From an uncultured Prevotella sp. (GTDB taxonomy: Bacteria; Bacteroidota; Bacteroidia; Bacteroidales; Bacteroidaceae), in assembly GCA_934120735.1 (NCBI GenBank), contig CAKOVA010000067.1, positions 1 to 9,127 on the forward strand: a DNA stretch of 9,127 bases, in the 5' to 3' direction. Position numbers and translations under genes: made by a program. The notes beneath the pieces were generated by a model. The model was not told the origin of the DNA. It worked only from the letters and a program-made list of their open reading frames with translations, and did not search any database. This document shows positions 6,816 through 9,127 of this stretch, one piece after another. Numbering within the stretch: position 1 is the stretch's first letter; each line of letters starts with the position of its first letter.

Positions 6816-6831
6816 TAAAAGCATGCTTTTA
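6816..6831. repeat. TAAAAGCATGCTTTTA palindrome, copy 2
   Basis: The same 14-base palindrome as at 6751, here extended by one matching base on each side to 16 bases. The flanks of the two copies otherwise differ, so the palindrome itself, not a longer duplicated segment, is what is shared. Confidence 0.6.
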
Positions 6832-7213
6832 CCAGGAAAAGTTAAGGGAAATAGTCGTCATGAAGTTGCATGGAACACCGAACGACTTGCACAACAACAA
6901 GATACAAACTTCGCTAATGCTTGCGAAATTTGAAAAAATTGGAAGGTTGGTGGAGAATATGCGAAGGATAAAGAGTGGTTTGTCAAAAAAAATGTTTCAT
7001 CATTTTTGGATGTTTGCTTGCCCACACACTGTTAACAAGTGAGGTTGCTGTGATGAATGAGCAAGATTTTTATCGCCCACACAGGCATATTCTTGTAAAA
7101 CAGAAAAAGAACATCGATATTCTGGTTTTGTATCATCTCCATAACTCGCAAAGTTTGTAAACCCCATGCGGGATTAACACGTTTTTAGTTTACCTCAAAT
7201 ATTTGCAAAAAAG

Positions 7214-7245
7214 TTTGTCAATTAAGAATTAAGTATTTATTTTTG
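7214..7245 (+). promoter_or_regulatory. Strong Bacteroidota-type promoter for the 7394 gene
   Basis: TTTG at 7214-7217 and TATTTTTG at 7238-7245 match both halves of the consensus exactly, with a 20-base spacer. Transcription would begin near 7252, leaving about 140 bases of leader before the ATG at 7394. This is the best promoter in the window. Confidence 0.75.
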
Positions 7246-7293
7246 CAGCCAAACAAACAGGATAAGTCAATACGGTTTTTTGACAGGCAAAAA

Positions 7294-7310
7294 CAGCCAA
7301 CTTGTGGCTG
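7294..7310 (+). other. Stem-loop in the 5' leader of the 7394 gene
   Basis: CAGCCA (7294-7299) and TGGCTG (7305-7310) form a perfect 6-bp stem around the 5-base loop ACTTG, about 42 bases after the predicted transcription start. No T-run follows, so it is not an intrinsic terminator. It may affect translation or mRNA stability. I recognise no known riboswitch in this leader. Confidence 0.4.
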
Positions 7311-7393
7311 AACAGCATCTCATAGCAATAGCCACTGGCATCCAATCTGCTGACGCTACCTGTGAAATAGCATTGCAATTCAATCAAAGATAA

Positions 7394-8212
7394 ATGACCA
7401 CTAAAAAAGATATGAAACAAAAAAACGCTTTATCCCTCAAGACATTGACCAAGAGTAGTGTTTGGGAATTACAGGAAAATGATGTTTTCAGGCTATGGGA
7501 AGGGGCTCAGAAAGATGCTGACCTCAAGGATAACATGCGTCATTATCTTGACATTATTAAAAGTGCTTTCGAGATTGAGGAAATCAAAGTTGACAAACCT
7601 GAAGTCATTAAGAAATACGAAGAACGAGACTTTAAGGTGGGTAAACTGCGGACTGACGAAGCATCAAAGCAGAAATGGGCTGTTAAGAAGAAGCCCATAG
7701 CACGCGTAACCGACCTTACATACGAGAACATCCGCCACATATCGGCAACAAAACTCATTGAAGTGCTTGACAGAAACTTTGGTGGTGGCTGGGACTCGCT
7801 GTCGCAGAGCATTAAAGACATCATTGAAAGTGGCTTTGACATCAGTACGACGACGCTTCCGCAAAACAGACTTCACAACCCCAGCGGCATGTATGAAAAG
7901 AAAGTCAACGATGGATTTGAAGTGCTTGAAATTCCAAAAGGATCATGGGTAGAAGCCATTTTTGCAAAGGAAAAGCCAAAGACAGAACTCACCAAAAACA
8001 AGCTTTCCAGAGGAAAAGCTGCACTGGATGAAGACTTTAACGAGGAGGATGAGGATTTGCCAAAACTACAAAATGCAGATAATGACAAAGACGATGACGA
8101 CTCTTACGATGACGACAAACTGACGGAAGAAAGCTATCGCACCACTTTCGAGACAAATCCGGAAGATTTAGACTTGGAAGCAGCAGACGTTTCGGATGAA
8201 GACGAATACTAA
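7394..8212 (+). CDS. Hypothetical protein with a highly acidic C-terminal tail
   Basis: A 272-residue protein I do not recognise. It has no signal peptide or membrane segment, so it should be cytoplasmic. Three parts are visible: a charged, helix-like N-terminal region (1-100) ending in a basic run (KQKWAVKKK, 92-100); a more hydrophobic, probably folded core (about 101-192) with RVTDLTYENIRHISATKLIEV and a glycine/Trp turn FGGGWDSL (129-136); and a low-complexity tail. In the last 62 residues about 29 are Asp or Glu and only four are Lys or Arg. Basic front plus acidic tail suggests a nucleic-acid-associated, chaperone-like or DNA-mimic role, but this is inference. The reading frame is long, intact and preceded by a strong promoter, so the gene is probably real and well expressed. 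The start at 7394 follows an A-rich stretch with no Shine-Dalgarno; the in-frame ATG at 7412 is an alternative. Confidence 0.8.
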   Translation: MTTKKDMKQKNALSLKTLTKSSVWELQENDVFRLWEGAQKDADLKDNMRHYLDIIKSAFEIEEIKVDKPEVIKKYEERDFKVGKLRTDEASKQKWAVKKKPIARVTDLTYENIRHISATKLIEVLDRNFGGGWDSLSQSIKDIIESGFDISTTTLPQNRLHNPSGMYEKKVNDGFEVLEIPKGSWVEAIFAKEKPKTELTKNKLSRGKAALDEDFNEEDEDLPKLQNADNDKDDDDSYDDDKLTEESYRTTFETNPEDLDLEAADVSDEDEY

Positions 8213-8247
8213 TGCTGAAAAATCCAGAAAGACAACAATGATAGAAA

Positions 8248-8274
8248 AGTGGGGCTGCTGAACAAAGCCCCGCT
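8248..8274 (+). terminator. GC-rich hairpin between the acidic-tail gene and the broken barrel gene
   Basis: AGTGGGGCT (8248-8256) pairs with AGCCCCGCT (8266-8274) in a 9-bp stem including one G-T wobble, with a 9-base loop. It lies 36 bases after the stop of the 7394 gene. No T-run follows on the plus strand, while the minus-strand reading is followed by TTTT. It may act as a partial terminator or a 3'-end stabiliser; nothing on the minus strand here needs a terminator. Confidence 0.4.
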
Positions 8275-8303
8275 AGACTCCTCTCCGGTTGGTAAAATAA
8301 TGA

Positions 8304-8908
8304 ATGAGGAAAGCCAAATTGCGCATAACAGGTACCGTAATCATAGCACTGTTGTTTTCTTTCTCGACTAACCACATCAATGCACAATCATCATTTTATG
8401 AAAGAGAAGGATGCCTCAATGTTGTCAACACAACGGTCACCAAAGGAACAGGCGAGTATGGAGACGATACCTTTAGCATGAACTACCAACACGAAAGGTT
8501 CATCAGCGAACAGTGGAGTATCGGAGGTGGCATTGGCTACAATTATCATCACCAATACAGATTGGCGATTGTGCCGGTATTCGCCAGCAGTACATTCTTT
8601 TTCACCAATACACGATGGGCACCCTTTGTCAACGTCCAGGTAGGTCCTTTGGAATCATAAGGAAGGGCAACATTGATACAAACACGAAATATTCTACAAC
8701 TCTCAAAAACACAGATTTCAATCTGCTGATGTCGCCAAGCATCGGCATGAAACTCCACTTGTCATCTCACATCGGATTCATGACCTCAATCACGAATGAG
8801 AATATCCTTCTTAAAGTCTACAATGACAAGCAAAAAGCCTACACTAACAAGATTATCAGTAGCGTAGGTATAAGCATCGGATTATTCTTTCAAATCATAG
8901 GTTGGTAA
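8304..8908 (+). pseudogene. Frameshifted secreted outer-membrane beta-barrel-like gene
   Basis: The first part, from ATG 8304, has a signal peptide (MRKAKLR, a hydrophobic stretch of about residues 9-20, cleavage near INAQ at 25-28). Barrel-like strands follow: MNYQHERFISEQWSIGGGIG, YRLAIVPVFASSTFFFT and WAPFVNVQVG. It then stops at TAA 8658-8660. The same kind of sequence continues without a gap in the next frame: FGIIRKGN, FNLLMSPSIGMKLHLSSHIGF and a closing SVGISIGLFFQIIGW ending in an aromatic residue at 8908. The switch lies around 8640-8650. Restoring one base there (for example GGT-TCC-TTT) gives about 201 residues, close to the 207 of the intact barrel at 2713. There is no homopolymer or slippery heptamer at the switch, so a one-base deletion (real or a sequencing error) is likelier than programmed frameshifting. 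It may be transcribed from the promoter at 7214. Confidence 0.72.
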
Positions 8909-8962
8909 TGGCTAACTTCAAAGATGCAGCCGATGAATCAAATAAATATTGTATGGTATCAT

Positions 8963-9025
8963 TAGGCTAATAAGGCTAATAAGCCCAATTAGCCTAATAG
9001 GCCCAATAAGCCCAATTGGCCTAAT
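8963..9025. repeat. Array of seven degenerate 9-base units beside the rRNA terminator
   Basis: Seven consecutive 9-mers with no spacers: TTAGGCTAA, TAAGGCTAA, TAAGCCCAA, TTAGCCTAA, TAGGCCCAA, TAAGCCCAA and TTGGCCTAA. The consensus is T-(T/A)-(A/G)-G-(G/C)-C-(T/C)-A-A, nearly self-complementary, so units can pair with one another. The best case is ATTAGGCTAAT (8962-8972) with ATTAGCCTAAT (8989-8999), a perfect 11-bp stem over a 16-base loop. The plus-strand frame that is free of stops has no start codon, so it is not coding. It sits between the broken barrel gene and the 5S terminator. Confidence 0.85.
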
Positions 9026-9028
9026 ATC

Positions 9029-9063
9029 AAAAAAGCCTCCAGACTTTTTTGTCCTGAAGGCTT
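9029..9063 (-). terminator. Intrinsic terminator of the rRNA operon
   Basis: AAGCCT (9033-9038) pairs with AGGCTT (9058-9063), and the stem continues inward with CAG/CTG and AC/GT around a 6-base loop, interrupted by one mismatch and one bulge. Read on the minus strand it is followed by TTTTTT (9034-9029, partly inside the stem), the classic intrinsic pattern, and it lies just after the 5S rRNA. On the plus strand it is followed only by CTATTT, so it may also work weakly for transcripts arriving from 8304. Confidence 0.8.
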
Positions 9064-9076
9064 CTATTTGAAAAAA

Positions 9077-9127
9077 GGCGGCTACCTACTCTCCCGCATT
9101 GCATTGCAGTACCATCGGCGCAAGCAG
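9077..9127 (-). rRNA. rrf: 5S ribosomal RNA, 3' part (cut by the window edge)
   Basis: Read on the minus strand, this carries the conserved 3' half of bacterial 5S rRNA: GCGCCGATGGTACTGC, then GCGGGAGAGTAGGT and the terminal stem strand GCCGCC (9082-9077), followed by six T. The 5' half, with the partner strand of the terminal stem, is beyond the right end of the window. The orientation implies that 23S and 16S genes lie further right, transcribed toward this window. The exact 3' end could differ by a couple of bases. Confidence 0.93.

Larger units (their letters stand above)
6501..7213. other. Gene-free stretch between the rarA and 7394-gene promoters
   Basis: I see no convincing gene here on either strand: the short open frames lack family-like sequence, good starts or signal peptides, and no tRNA, tmRNA, RNase P or SRP RNA signature was recognised. 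It holds small inverted repeats (CTTGC/GCAAG at 6564-6577; TTCGG/CCGAA at 6603-6620), an exact -7 consensus TAAATTTG at 6645-6652 without a -33 partner, the two AAAAGCATGCTTTT palindromes (6751 and 6816), and a CAAATATTTG palindrome at 7196-7205 near the next promoter. It could be a degraded gene remnant, a regulatory region or a site for an unrecognised small RNA. Confidence 0.5.

Noticed and set aside
6785..7042. 85-residue open frame starting with TTG in the gene-free stretch
   Set aside because: The start is poor, no family resemblance is seen, and it reads through one of the GCATGC palindromes; it looks like chance in non-coding DNA.
7252..7393. Riboswitch in the leader of the 7394 gene
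   Set aside because: Only one short stem-loop is evident and no known aptamer signature was recognised; the protein is not a metabolic enzyme or transporter.
6388..7393. Insertion-sequence or transposon remnant in the gene-free stretch
   Set aside because: No transposase-like reading frame, long terminal inverted repeats or target duplications were seen; the palindromes are identical short sites rather than element ends.
7229..7420. 63-residue minus-strand open frame overlapping the leader of the 7394 gene
   Set aside because: It runs across a consensus promoter and the start of a better gene, with no recognisable motif.
8642..8652. Programmed -1 frameshift in the 8304 gene
   Set aside because: No X-XXY-YYZ heptamer fits the reading frame at the switch and no strong downstream hairpin was noticed; a simple one-base deletion explains it better.
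8963..9025. CRISPR-like or telomere-like array
   Set aside because: Units are 9 bases with no spacers and considerable variation, and no cas gene is present; it is a degenerate minisatellite.

Overview
The window looks like a chromosome segment from a Bacteroidales bacterium, most likely Prevotella or a close relative. The reasons are: promoters of the Bacteroidota type (TTTG, about 20 bases, TAnnTTTG) in front of several genes, weak or absent Shine-Dalgarno sites at most starts, small PorT-like outer-membrane barrels, a 5S rRNA end of Bacteroidales type, and AAAAGCATGCTTTT palindromes. The genus is an inference; no species is claimed.

Left part (1-2527, + strand): the tail of a dTDP-sugar operon. 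The last 20 codons of a probable dTDP-glucose 4,6-dehydratase are followed by an FdtA/QdtA-type cupin 3,4-ketoisomerase, a FemAB/GNAT-fold acyltransferase and a DegT/DnrJ/EryC1/StrS aminotransferase. The genes are packed with gaps of 13 and 2 bases and a 4-base ATGA overlap. Together they fit conversion of dTDP-4-keto-6-deoxyglucose to a dTDP-3-amino-3,6-dideoxyhexose (Fuc3N or Qui3N), probably N-acylated, for a surface glycan. The isomerase has one residue typical of FdtA and one typical of QdtA at the two positions reported to set C-4 configuration. The acyltransferase is not of the hexapeptide type used in characterised Fuc3NAc/Qui3NAc pathways.

Middle (2528-6387): a small secreted outer-membrane barrel with its own promoter (+), then a convergent minus-strand group in transcription order rarA (AAA+ replication/recombination factor), a D-2-hydroxyacid dehydrogenase (hydroxypyruvate reductase-like) and a TRIC/UPF0126 channel. 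rarA and the dehydrogenase are 14 bases apart and probably translationally coupled.

6388-7393 is about 1 kb with no convincing gene. It holds the rarA promoter flanked by a 10-base direct repeat, two 14-16 base palindromes, a stray -7 element, and a strong promoter with a ~140-base leader for the next gene.

Right part (7394-9127): an unrecognised 272-residue protein with a very acidic tail, then a secreted barrel-like gene broken by a one-base frameshift. After these come a 63-bp array of seven degenerate 9-base units, a rRNA-operon terminator, and the 3' end of a 5S rRNA on the minus strand, cut by the window edge. An rRNA operon therefore lies just beyond the right end, convergent with the broken gene.
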